A stretch of DNA of 64,000 bases from Chitinophaga varians (GTDB lineage: Bacteria > Bacteroidota > Bacteroidia > Chitinophagales > Chitinophagaceae): positions 248,001-312,000 of the forward strand of contig NZ_JACVFB010000007.1 in assembly GCF_014529945.1 (NCBI RefSeq). The letters run 5' to 3'. A program made the translations under genes and the position numbers. Position 1 is the stretch's first letter, and each line of letters opens with the position of its first letter. Below the pieces are notes generated by a model, which saw nothing but the letters and a program-made list of their open reading frames with translations, ran no database searches and was not told where the DNA came from. Shown here piece after piece: positions 48,301-56,500 of the stretch.

Positions 48301-50573
48301 GCAGTAATCAGACACCTCAGCCCCAACAGTTCTTCGGGCGACAGTATATCCAGAAAGGCCGGCGGCAATGTCAATACAGTTACTTCGTTACCGCTGAAAA
48401 AATCGATGAACTTATCCTTGTCCTTCACCTGCTGCTGGTCCGGCACACATAATACCGCTCCTGTAAACAAGGCCATAAATATCTCAGATACTGCCGCATC
48501 AAACGACAATGAGGCAAATTGCATAACCCTGTCCGCTGCCGTCATTTCCAGGATGCGACACTGGGAGCGTACCATATTTACCACTCCGCCATGAGACAGC
48601 ATCACCCCTTTAGGTCTGCCGGTACTGCCGGATGTATAGATGATATATGCCAGATCATCCCGGGTAATCCTATTGCCCGGTCTGCGTTTACTATACTGTG
48701 CCAGATTCTCTGCCGTGATGTCCCCATCTGTCAACAATATCCTGATACCCGCATCGTCGATGATCGACTTTATCCGGTCCTCCGGCCAGTTAGTATCCAT
48801 CGGAACATAGGCACCGCCAGCTTTAAGTATGCCCAACACCGCAATCATCTGCCACGGCGACTTATCCATGTGGATACCGATCAATTCTCCAATACCTGCC
48901 TGATGAAAGTCCAGCAGATAATTGGCCACGCTGTTTGATTCCTCCTCCAGCTGCCGGTAAGTCCATTCCCGCCCTGCTCCGCTTAGTGCTATCCTGTCAG
49001 GAAACAACCCTGCTACCTCCTCAAACACAAGCGGAATAGTTTCCCATCCCCCAAAATGCTTCTCTGTAGCATTAAATACCGTAAGTAACTGCTCACGCTC
49101 TATAACAGAAAGCAGATTAATATCCTTCAACAACAACTGAGAATCTTTCACCACTTCGCTGACTATCTTCCTGAAGTGCCCGGCCATTCTCTCAATAGTG
49201 TCCTTCCTGTACAAATCAGCGTAGAAATGGATATCAATATGAATCACTCCTCCGCGGTCCCTGACATAAAAGGTCATATCAAACTTGGAGGTAATTCTGT
49301 TAAACTCCGCTACCTCCTCTACTTCCCCGGTATCCTGCTCCCCGAAATCCTGCACCACTATGCTCATATCAAACATCGGATTTCTGGCAGGATCCCGCTC
49401 AATCTGTAACTTATTGACCAAATCATCAAACTGCATATCCTGATGTTCAAATGCAGTAATGCTACTATTGATCACCTCGTTGAGAAAATCCCGGTAAGAC
49501 TTGGTCCCCACCGGCCGGTTACGCATAGCCAGCGTATTGACAAAAACTCCCGCTATATATTGCAGATCAATGTGAGGCCGCCCGGCCACAACGCTCCCGA
49601 TAACAATATCTTCCTGACCGGTATATTTATAGAACAGCACATTCATGATGGCAAGCATGTGCATATAGAGCGTTCCTCCCGCTGTCACCATCAGCTGTTT
49701 CAACCCGATAGTCAATTCTTCATCCAGCACAAAACTATAATGATCTCCCTTCGCAGTAAAAATAGCAGGACGCCGCATATCCCCGGGTAGTCTGAGCAGG
49801 GGAATATCATCCTGATATAACGACATCCAATATCGCTCCTGCGCTGCTAATTCTCCCTGCGAAATACGTTTATTTATCCACTCAGAATAATCCTTATACT
49901 GAAATTTAAGCGGATACAAACTACCCCCCTCGAGAATAGTCAGAAAATCACCGGTAATAATCATGTCAGACATACCATCTGAAATAATATGATGCATATC
50001 TATTACCAACAACTGGCTTCCGTTACTGACATGTATGATACTCGCCCTCAACAGCATATCGCTGGCAAGGTCAAAGGGCCTCACAAACTGTTTTATATAT
50101 TGACCAATATCAGATTCGTCCAGAAAAGCTTCCTGCAGACTAAAATCAACATGGTCATGAATACGCTGATAAGGCTCCCCTTCAATGGTAATAAACGAGG
50201 TACGGAAACTCTCATGCCGCCGGATCAACTTACGGAAGGCTTCCGCTATATTTGCGAGTGGGATCTGTTCCTTTATCTTCACCACCATGGAAATATTATA
50301 CCCAGTATTATCCGGCGCCAGCTGCTGGATAAAATACAAACGCTTCTGCGCCGGTGAAAGCAGATAATACTCCTTTTCCTCTGCATGTCTGATTGTTATC
50401 CCTTCCTGCTGTTTGAGAAAATTTACAATAGCGCTTTTATTCACACGGATCTCTTCCATCACTTCATCCGGAAGATCATCTCCATCAAACAACAACTCCA
50501 GGTCCTGTCCAGCCAAATTAATATCTATGTTCTGTTGCTGCAACCGGATGAGCAATGATTTAATTTCTTCCAT
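36372..50573 (-). CDS. Four-module NRPS (4733 aa) with two interrupted adenylation domains
   Basis: A giant NRPS: docking | C-A-PCP | C-A(MT)-PCP | C-A(MT)-PCP | C-A-PCP. Residues 1-55 are a TubC-like docking domain. Approximate C-domain His motifs lie at 194, 1209, 2522 and 3824; A3 loops at 644, 1946, 3269 and 4278; carrier serines at 1026, 2338, 3648 and 4669. Codes read against GrsA are DASTIAAVCK (aromatic, Tyr-like), DLKNYGTDIK (not recognised), DAEHIGEVTK (not recognised) and DLTKLGHIGK (Asp). Modules 2 and 3 carry a SAM methyltransferase domain between A2 and A3 ('VLEIGCASGITMF' near 1726 and 3051). The fourth C domain reads HHIITDAM, with Ala for the usual Gly of HHxxxDG. There are no epimerisation or release domains. 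The protein ends in a helical tail, 'GLSDEELEKLLLGD'. It starts 2 bp after the upstream stop. Confidence 0.95.
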   Translation of the reverse strand: MEEIKSLLIRLQQQNIDINLAGQDLELLFDGDDLPDEVMEEIRVNKSAIVNFLKQQEGITIRHAEEKEYYLLSPAQKRLYFIQQLAPDNTGYNISMVVKIKEQIPLANIAEAFRKLIRRHESFRTSFITIEGEPYQRIHDHVDFSLQEAFLDESDIGQYIKQFVRPFDLASDMLLRASIIHVSNGSQLLVIDMHHIISDGMSDMIITGDFLTILEGGSLYPLKFQYKDYSEWINKRISQGELAAQERYWMSLYQDDIPLLRLPGDMRRPAIFTAKGDHYSFVLDEELTIGLKQLMVTAGGTLYMHMLAIMNVLFYKYTGQEDIVIGSVVAGRPHIDLQYIAGVFVNTLAMRNRPVGTKSYRDFLNEVINSSITAFEHQDMQFDDLVNKLQIERDPARNPMFDMSIVVQDFGEQDTGEVEEVAEFNRITSKFDMTFYVRDRGGVIHIDIHFYADLYRKDTIERMAGHFRKIVSEVVKDSQLLLKDINLLSVIEREQLLTVFNATEKHFGGWETIPLVFEEVAGLFPDRIALSGAGREWTYRQLEEESNSVANYLLDFHQAGIGELIGIHMDKSPWQMIAVLGILKAGGAYVPMDTNWPEDRIKSIIDDAGIRILLTDGDITAENLAQYSKRRPGNRITRDDLAYIIYTSGSTGRPKGVMLSHGGVVNMVRSQCRILEMTAADRVMQFASLSFDAAVSEIFMALFTGAVLCVPDQQQVKDKDKFIDFFSGNEVTVLTLPPAFLDILSPEELLGLRCLITAGDVADVDKAVACSKYFTYFNAYGPTECTVCTTMYQVTGRERGWKTIPIGKPIDNVTVFIVDDQLQPLPVGAEGRILVGGGGLASGYLHQADMTEQKFFPYSLHDGKLVYDTGDRGRWLPDGNIEFAGRSDEQVKIRGYRVEPGEVAASIKAYPGIQQAAVIVIGEREQKELIAFYVADADIDLRKWLSGYLPEYMLPGSYYRVKEMPVNSSGKVDRKALIDWRAARTRHEIVTARTPAEQHLIAVLAEVLDINTAAVNLDVDFFELGGHSLRAIALVAKIHQVFNVKIPLDSILQAKQMLELVPLISTAGKADYSAIPKAGFREHYPLSSAQKRLYFIQMLDKANTSYNIPQVMTLSEDWTREQIQTAFRRLIDRHESFRTSFVMYQHEPVQVIREQVLFNLDQKEIGEEELEAEILNYIKPFDLSSDLLLRGCLLRVGGVKNILLLDMHHIIADGTSAVVLLEDFLALIGDRELPVPRLQYRDFSEWQNGLIASGAIERQIAYWMKVLEGDLPRLQLQADFPRPANFTFKGADYRFRVEGEKAIAFKELIKQHGGTLYMHMLTLLNVLFYKYTAQPKIIMGTNIAGRPHADLQRIAGMFVNTLIMCNYPEKGKHYDAFLQEVIHNSIAAFENQDVQFEDLIERLQVERDPSRNPVFDICLIVQNFTEQRQSDSIYYTNATAKFDMTFFVYEQEDAIEINIEYYSDVFRKETIQLLAGHFCQVLDTIIQKPDICLGDIDILPPAERRQLLETFNNSDVAHGSAEDLVTMFERQVGLTPDSIALQSEGRSFTYRELNESANQLSHYLTGHGVGVNTVVGIYMSRGPELIMAIWGVLKSGAGYIPIDTGWPESRIEMIVKDAGIRLLLSGKDHIRELHRMQWNCEGLTTFVCLDTEDIDSVEESSSNEMMNANLWNYVREVSSDEIAAGGWNSSFTGLPFSEKEMDEYASNAYDKLSPLLHPESRVLEIGCASGITMFRIAPLTGFYFGTDVSEGMIRANEEKVRSAGHKNIRLGCYAAHEIGSIDTKAFDLIILNSVIQSFHGHAYLHKVIVQCMALLGEKGHLFIGDVMDLDTKSGMIEELEKYKREHPGAPTKTDFSSELFLSKAFFDDLQAEYPLIESVTFSDKIHTTENELTRYRYDVLLHVNKSKSRETPVVRPKKYRHDLSVIRHYPVSNPGVIRDPEGIIYTIYTSGTTGIPKGAVVRYRNFENLMQWFCNDFSINERDTFLFVTSIGFDLSQKNLYAALIRGGRLVLSGKDNFDAFRVCSEISKYAVTQLNCTPGMFYRLLEESETDQYDRLRSLRKVYLGGEPINMMKLMPWYGAPDCLATVYNTYGPTECTDICLSHVVDREKDIVSVPLGKPVYNCFIYILNEDQQLLPVGVCGEICIGGAGVGGGYINRSALTTEKFIDHPFNPGEKLYRTGDLGKWQHDGTVAFIGRVDDQVKVRGFRIELGEIEKGLLRYHGIRECVVLSLKEVDNQQICAYYVADGIISHQVLSDFLSLSLPDYMIPAYFIRIDAIPLTGNGKVNKKALPAVGHERREMYVAPASATEQMLTEVWSGILGHPVETISTNDSFFLIGGHSLRAVVLVTHIHKTFNVRLPLKDMFMLQTIRKQAAAIDAASRADFTTMVKAEKSAYYPLSSAQKRLYFIQQMDTGSTSYNMPMVLRLQPGCPIDKIPSVFQALIERHASFRTSFILVDNQCFQRVYEHIDFQLEQVALQEEQVPSFVRSFIRPFDLGKDVLLRACLITVEGRYHVLVADMHHIISDGTTGTILAEDFLSLLQDRPLSPLKFSYVDYSAWQNQLMISGEISKQEEYWKNLLAGEIPRLYLPTDFKRPSVFTFRGDRCSFRFEKEVLDRLKALNAGKGGTLYMNVLALLNVLLFRYTGQSDIIIGTGIAGRPHADLQHIAGMFVNTLVMRNKPTGDKTFSTFLHEVINNAIEAFTNQDVQFEDLVDQLQVVRDPGRNPLFDVSMVVQNYEKPREKLLENNKNWIASADDLYRSETSKFDITFFVHEEEDSIDFIVEYYTDIFRKSTIERLISHFKNLVEVVLNDPDIPLGEIKLYDETEKEQLLFEFNDTVVVPEITSTLPALFAGQVIKTPDRTALMMGPVVLTYRELDNAANQLAHYLIGQGIGNNDRVGIYIDRSIEQMVALLGILKTGAAYVPLDTALPEERVRTIINDGEMSVLVSQKKMNRELNRLLWSCSCLKRYLCIDSDQVHLEQESTLNAAMSTGLWEFIGETAVDDISGGGWVSSYTGQPFTRTEMDEYGDNVLEKVLPLVSPDSRVLEIGCASGITMFRVAPHVGLYYGTDLSGAIIARNKKLVQERGINNIRLDVMSADQIDQIDGKKFDLIIINSVIQSFHGHNYLRQVLEKCITLLDDKGYLFVGDVMDQDLKEALMESLMEFRQDNPDKGYHTKLDFSSELFLPRDYFRDLQAVIPGIAELSFTPKIHTTANELTRYRYDVLISIDKTKEAARAERIKFQDDRSVLMLFPTDPPLYNPAPKDIAYVIYTSGTSGKPKGVEIRHDGVVNLIQYQLQVFGISDDERILQFSTLSFDASVEQIWLAWLSGSTLVLVDRSTMLDPVLMQAYIREQQITHLHAVPMYLNSLDYQGCTSLRRVISGGDVCPPSLFQKLRGIPLYNEYGPTETTVTSIETLMGADTGHIGRPVRNTQVYILDSSQRLQPIGVPGELCISGAGMAAGYLRDEPLTLQKFIPHPFRPGELLYRTGDKARWLEDGNIAFLGRLDEQVKIRGFRIEPDEIVKVVLTYGGAKEAVVVMYGAGDDRYLCCYVTGLKSEDIDPLRRYLAVRLPEYMIPGRFVRLEQFPLTITGKIDHAHLPDPMMEARKDIVGPEGETEWKLAAIWSEILGVRTDMISVNDSFFELGGHSLKATVLVANIHQEFNVKIPLATIFMHPTIREIGHEINGRDASHYYASLPVQPLRDVYRASAAQERFYILQRLAPDSSAYNMPMFMDLPAEVGVMAARQAIHQLIARHEILRTSFEMTAGGLVQRVHQETKISLPEYPDMAAVPADFIQPFLLNEAPLIRAAYVSGKGLLIDMHHIITDAMSQRILETELKRLLAGEALSPVRLQYRDFAEWQQSDAQRELVAKQLDYWENVLSGPLPRLHLPTDKPRPALHDYSGAGVSFSIDPAALKQFASAHNMTLYIVLMGAFQLLLSKITGQSDILTGTPVAGRRHADLQAVTGPFVNTLVVRTMLKGDMSVSDYYRMVRDNILQALDHQEYPFELLVEKLVKEKDISRNPIFDVMFNLLESEQGGGTRDEYTHEKRISKFDLSLMAIAHPDRIVFELSYSTALFNKSTIDRLVACFERLLEQLPSQGLSSISSLDILSVEERDKLLLSWNKQPGHSYEKEKTISMLFEEQVARTPERTCVVYEQERLTFAEVNARSNQLANILRQKGIGRQRMVGLLFETGPDMIIAMLAVMKAGATYVPIDPSLPPGRIALILKNAGAVLLLSDSDETPEGFPLLKLSANVYTGNYDNLLSDTISSDPLYIIFTSGTTGQPKGVMINHQNVHNYINWLKSTIHFDRDKTALVSSYAFDLGYTVIYSALLCGNELHLLKREKYLSPEHLAAYICEQGITYLKMTPSLYSVLAGASLFREAIRQLRVVLLGGEMIQPSFVEQSLLLNPAVQIVNHYGPTEATIGCIAALITTDNITEFLRCVTIGRPIFNTDAYILGDDRCLLPPGAVGELYVSGDGLSAGYWGQPELTDRYFIDHPFHPGSKIYNTGDLASFAPDGKILLHGRKDQQVKLRGYRIELHDIETALISHPMVKEGVVILLGAGADSFLCAYVKADGEVTAAELKVFLQAILPDYMIPGKYVFLDTIPLTHNGKVDRWALPAPEISLEEYEAPEGKEETGLAEIWAEVLSVPPGQIGRHASFFALGGNSLNAIHMITKVGQVFDTTLSIIEVFKHPVLKDLAKRLPGLDQAFLEAIDGLSDEELEKLLLGD
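40885..41615 (-). other. Methyltransferase domain inserted in adenylation domain 3
   Basis: Sub-feature, residues about 2986-3230 of the 4733-aa NRPS. The SAM motif 'VLEIGCASGITMF' and 'FDLIIINSVIQSFHGH' lie between the A2 motif ('AYVPLDTALP') and the A3 motif ('YTSGTSGKPKG'). Closely related to the insert in module 2. Confidence 0.88.
44860..45590 (-). other. Methyltransferase domain inserted in adenylation domain 2
   Basis: Sub-feature, residues about 1661-1905 of the 4733-aa NRPS. The SAM motif 'VLEIGCASGITMF' and 'FDLIILNSVIQSFHGH' lie between the A2 motif ('GYIPIDTGWP') and the A3 motif ('YTSGTTGIPKG'). Confidence 0.88.
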
Positions 50574-50575
50574 AT

Positions 50576-53500
50576 TTAAATAATTTTTCTGCTGGTACGG
50601 GTCTTTTTCTTCTTGTTATCCAATAACCGGCTGATCGTATCAATTTCCGCCGCCAGTAACTTTACAGTAGTTCGCAGGAAAAAATCTCTGATACCGATAT
50701 CTACCTGGAATTCTTTCTTTATTTTATTTAATACAAGCAGGGCTTTAAGAGAATCTCCTCCCAATTCAAAAAAGTCATCCTCCGTTCCCACGCCGGTAAT
50801 CCCTAACAGTTGGCCGATCATGTCGACCAGGGACTGTTCTGTAGCCGATACAGGAGCCACATACTCCCTGCTAAGGCCTACAGGTCTTTTAATACGCTTT
50901 ACCTCCAGGGATATCTCCTCTGCTATGTCTGCCACCACCACAGACGCAGATTCTTCCAGTGACTGGTGAAAATCTACTGCTGATATAACAATAGTGGATA
51001 ACTGCGCTTGTAATGCAAAAGTGAATGCATTAATCATCTCAGCAGTGTCTATACCAAAACGTAATGCCATTTTCTGGTGTCCTTCGTTAAGATGACTGGT
51101 TGCTTTGACCGCCATCCCTCCATCTCTGATAGTATCCCATTCAATACTGATAACCGGGTAGGAATATTGTTTTTCCTCAGCAAAAGCATCCAGAAACAAG
51201 TTGGCCCCCACGTATCCAATCTGGCCAAAGGTCCCTAAAGAGGCGGCCAGGGAAGAACTGGTTACAAAAAAGTCAAGGACATGATTCTCAAAAAAGCTGT
51301 GTAGTAATAAAGTGCCCTTTATCTTGGGATCGAAGATCCGCTGGTCATCGTCTTTGTTTCGTCTGTATACAATTCCTGAAAAGTCTCCCACGCCGGCAGT
51401 GTGGATCACACCCTGTACAGGTCCGAAAAGGAGCTCCCCTTTTTTTATCCCTTCAGCTACGAGGTTCACGTCGCTGATGGAGGATTTGAAAAAATAAACG
51501 GACGCACCCTTTTGCTGTAGCTCCGCTATAAAGGCAGTTGGAAGCTCCTGCCGGCCGGTAAGAATAAGATTGGCCTGGTAACGATCAGCCAGGAACCCGG
51601 CCAGCGCCTGTCCCATCGCCCCTGTAGCTCCACTGATAAAGTAAGTACCCTGTTGACGGAGAACAGCGTTCGCATGGATATCTTTTGTGACCACCTTCTC
51701 AAAACACTTAACAAACCTGTGGCGGCCCCGTATTGCCACTTCCCGGTCATCCGCTACATAAAACAGTTCTCTCAGCAAGCATTCAACAGAAAGAGGGCTC
51801 ATATCACAGATATCAATAGCCCTACAGCTCATATGGTTGAATTCCTTCGGCAGGACCTTCACTGCCGCCAACGCCATGGCCTTTCCGGGACGGATCCGCT
51901 CATTGCCCAGTACATTATACCATCCGTTCCCTACTATATCAAGGTGCACCTCACTGATTGTCGGAGGTATATTTCTGGCTATTTCCAACAGGCTTTCATA
52001 TCCTACTGTCTGATAGAACCCAATATTCCCGCAACTATCCGCTATTTCCGTTTCCTCCCGGTAATTCCACAAATGAATAACCTTTACGACAGCGTGTGAA
52101 TCTCCGATATCCCTGAATAGCAGGTTATAGTCCTTCGCGGATGCCGGGTTAATGATATAATGACGGGCAGTCTTCTTTTCATAATGCCGTCCCGGCTCCA
52201 CCAATATATAGGGGAATGACAATGCTGACAACCCCTCCCGGAGTAATACGCCCGCCTGATCAGGCTCTGCGAACAATACACACACAGCGCCTTCCTGTAA
52301 ATAATTCCGGCGGTTCAACCAGGCCGTTTTCTTCCATTGGATCTGGTAATACCAGTCTTCCTGTTTGCTTCTGTCGGAGATCCTGCTTCTCCTGAATTCC
52401 TGAAGTGCTTTCAGGTCCCCTTCTGCCGCAAATTTGTTCTTCTCAAAAGCATAGGTCGGTAAAGAAATCCTTGCATGCGCCACTCCTCCCTGGAAAGCAT
52501 CCCAGTCAACTGCTACTCCATGCATCCATAAGAGTCCGACGTTCTTATGCAGATGGGTGATATCATCTTTCAGTTCTCTTGGGTGCCTGGTTAAGTTTAA
52601 TGTGATCGGATCTGTGCTCCATCCGTCCTGTTTTATTAACCCCGAAAGCGTATGACCCGGCCCGGCTTCCACCAATACAGCATCTTCATGCAACGTTCTC
52701 AGCGTCTGAATACCCGTAGCAAAGCGAACGGTTCCCCTCATATGCTGTACCCAATATTCGACAGTGCCCGCTTCCTCCGAAGTGATCAGTTTTCCGGTAA
52801 CATTAGATATAAATGGATAGGAAAGGCGACCAAATGACACCTCCTTCAATACCGCCCTGAAATCATCCAGTACCGTATCCAGCATGGAAGAGTGGAAAGC
52901 ATGAGAGGTATGCAATTTCACCACAGATCTGCCCTGTGATTGAAGTTGCTCAAACAAGGCACCCATAGCGTCCTCCCGGCCGGAAAGCACCACCTGGGAG
53001 GTTCCGTTGACGCATGCCAGACTGATATCCCCGTTGATAAGAGGGAGCGCTTCCTCTTCTGTCATATTCACACTGATCATACTTCCTCCGGGTAAACGGT
53101 TCATCAGTGCTCCCCGACTGCATACCAATCTTAGCGCGTCTTCAAATTGAAATACCCCACTGATACAAGCCGCTACAAATTCACCGATGCTATGCCCTAT
53201 CATACAGGAAGGCGCTACTCCCCATGACATGATCAAACGGGCCAGCGCATATTCAAACAGGAATAATAAAGGTTGCGTATAAGCAGTTTGGTCCAGCAAC
53301 ATACTATCATTTTTCTCCTGCGGATAAATGATCGATTTAAGATCTTCCCCTGTAATCCGCGCTAACACACTAAATCCCTGATCCATGATTTGCCTGAACA
53401 CAGGGAGTTCTTCGTACAGTTGTCTGCCCATGTTAACGTACTGCGCTCCCTGTCCCGGAAACAGCAAGACTACTTTCCGATGTTTCGACTGCGTAACGGC

Positions 53501-56500
53501 AAGCGTCTCATTGAGCCCTGCCAGCAGCTCCGTACGGTCACGAAACACCAACATGCTTCTGTAATCGAAATGTTTTCTTCCCGCCTGGAGCGTATAAGCC
53601 ATATCCGGCAGCGATGTGTCAGGATAAGCCGCTATAAAAGCTTTCAGATCTGCAACGTATTGCTGCAACGAGTTCCTCGTTCCGGCTGACAATGTAAGAA
53701 GCAAGGGAGACTTAACCAGCGTGTCCTTTACCGTTACAGGGGCTTCCTCCAGCAGTACATGCACATTGGATCCCCCAATACCGAAGGAATTAACGCCTGC
53801 TCTCAACGGATGGTCCCCATTCTTCTTCCAATCCTGTAGATGGGTGTTTACATAGAATGGGCCGGAATCAAAATCTATTTCAGGATTGGGCACACTAAAA
53901 TGCAGGTTGGGCACCAGCTTTTTATAATACAAGCTCAACGTGGCTTTGATCAGACCTGCAACTCCTGCTGCTACATCTGTGTGCCCCATATTGGATTTGA
54001 CGGATCCTACCGCACAACTTTTCACCGGACTATTTACGCCAAAAGCCAGGGACAGCGACCGTATCTCAATAGGATCCCCCAATCGTGTTCCGGTACCATG
54101 CGCCTCCACATATCCTACTGTAAGCGGATCAATGCCCGTGGCAGTATACACAGATTGTATACATGCCACCTGACCGTCTACAGCAGGCGTCGTGTATCCG
54201 GCTTTATTATTACCATCATTATTCACGTTACTGCCCTTGATGACCGCGTAAATTTGATCATGGTCCCTTATAGCCGCGGAAAGTCGCTTCAGCACGACCA
54301 CCCCCACTCCTTCCGCAGGCAACGTCCCATTGGCCTCACTATCAAATGTGCGACAATGTCCATCATGGGAATAGATCATTCCCTCCTGGTAGACATAACC
54401 TTTCCTGCTGTTAGAACTGATAGTAACGCCGCCTGCCAGCGCCATCTCACATTGTCCGTTTAGCAAACTTCTGCAAGCCAAATCTACCGCCGCCAGGGAC
54501 GAAGAACAGGCGGTGTTAACATACAGGGACGGCCCTCTCAGATTCAGCTTGTATGCTACCATTGAACTTACAAACTGACTGTCTGCCAGTACCTGTCTGG
54601 TATAGTTGTCAATCATCTGTTCCTCCTGCTGCTGGTCAACAAGAATCTTCCAATGTATATTTTCAGCAGCTGTAGCAAAAAGACCAATGCGCTGCTTGTC
54701 TGTATCACCTGCATGCCCTGCATCCTCCAATGCCCTCCAGCAATGCTCATGGAACAACCTTATCTGCGGATCCATTACAGCTGCTTCCGCCGGGGTGTAT
54801 TTGAAAAAACCATTATCGAAATATTCTTTGCCGGCTATCAGAGATGCCGCCTTTACATATTGCCCGCGTTCTACAAGGTCTTTAGGTACTCCCTGTGCGA
54901 TAAGTTCTTCCGCTGAAAAATGCGTTATCAACTCCCTGCCACTGGCAAGATTATTCCAATACTGGCGGTAATCTTCACTAAACGGGAATTGACAGGATAT
55001 CCCGACAATAGCAATATCTTCTTTGGGCTCAACGGAATCAACAGTCGGAGAGAGTGCAGCAGCGACCCTCTTCTCAGGATAGAGATGGTCCAACAACCGG
55101 CTGACCGACGGATATTGGAATAATAACGTTATGGATACGTCCAGCTCCAGTTCGGCCCTGATACGCTGCCCCAGCTCCACGATCTTAATAGAATTTCCTC
55201 CGGCCTCAAAAAAATTGTCATTCACTCCTATCGGCGTTGTCCCGAGAATATCTTCCCAGATGCTGACCAACACTTTCTCCGTCTCATTTCTTGGCGCTAC
55301 ATAGGTAGCTGTTTGGACGAAGTTCGGTTCTGGTAACAAACGGCGGTCAACCTTGCCATTGACATTCAGCGGCATCACCTGCAACGGAACAAAAAGGGAT
55401 GGGTGCATATACACCGGTAGTACTGCCTGCAACCGGCGTAATACATGCTCCTTATCAAATCTTCCGGCACTGACTACATAGGCTACCAGCCGCTGTTGGC
55501 CATGATGGTCTTTTTTCACAGTGACTTCACAGTGGGCAATACCCTCCACTTTGAGCAATGCCTGCTTTACCTCCTCCATTTCAACTCTGTACCCACCCAC
55601 CTTTGCCTGGTCATCTTTACGACCGATGTATGCTATATTACCAGACGGCAGCCAGCGGGCCAGATCACCGGTCCTGTAAAACCGTACCCCACCTATCACG
55701 AAAAATTTATCACTCGTCAGCGGGTCATTATTCAGGTATCCTCTGGCCACTCCCATACCTCCAATGCATAATTCCCCTGATATATTTACCGGAACAGGAT
55801 TATTATAATCATCCAAAATATATACCTGCACGTTATTAATCGGCCTTCCAATAGTAATACCCCCGCCGTCAGTTGGCACCTTTCCGTAAGTTGCACACAC
55901 CGTAGTTTCTGTAGGCCCATAAGTATTCACCACAGGCACCATATTCCTTAGCCTGCTGATATAGGATGCATGCAATACATCTCCTCCACTGATCAGGTAC
56001 CGTAACTGCCCGACAGCAGACAGGTTACGGTTAAGCCACTCTATTACCAGTGGAGTAGTACTTAAGATCGTTGCCGTGCCGTCTTCAATAAATCGTTGTA
56101 TTGTAAATACATCCCGGCCTCCTCCAACAACCATCACCACCGTCGCACCGCAGATCAGTGCAGGAAACAGTTCTTCCACCATGGTGTCAAAAACGATTGA
56201 AGACTGCAACAGTATACTGTCTGCGGAGGTGATAGCAAAATAATCGCGGAAGGTGAGCACATAATTCAGCAGAGATTCATGAGAGATCATTACCCCCTTA
56301 GGCTTTCCTGTAGTACCAGACGTATAGATGACATAGGCAAGATCCCCCCTGCCCGCTGCAGCACTTGATGTATTACAAGCATTTATACCATCCCTGTTGC
56401 TATTGAAGAATGCGAGATCTATGATCAGCTTAGAACGGGTATCTGATATTATTTCACTGATCCGCTCTGCGGGGCCGTCCGGATCAATCGGCACATAGGC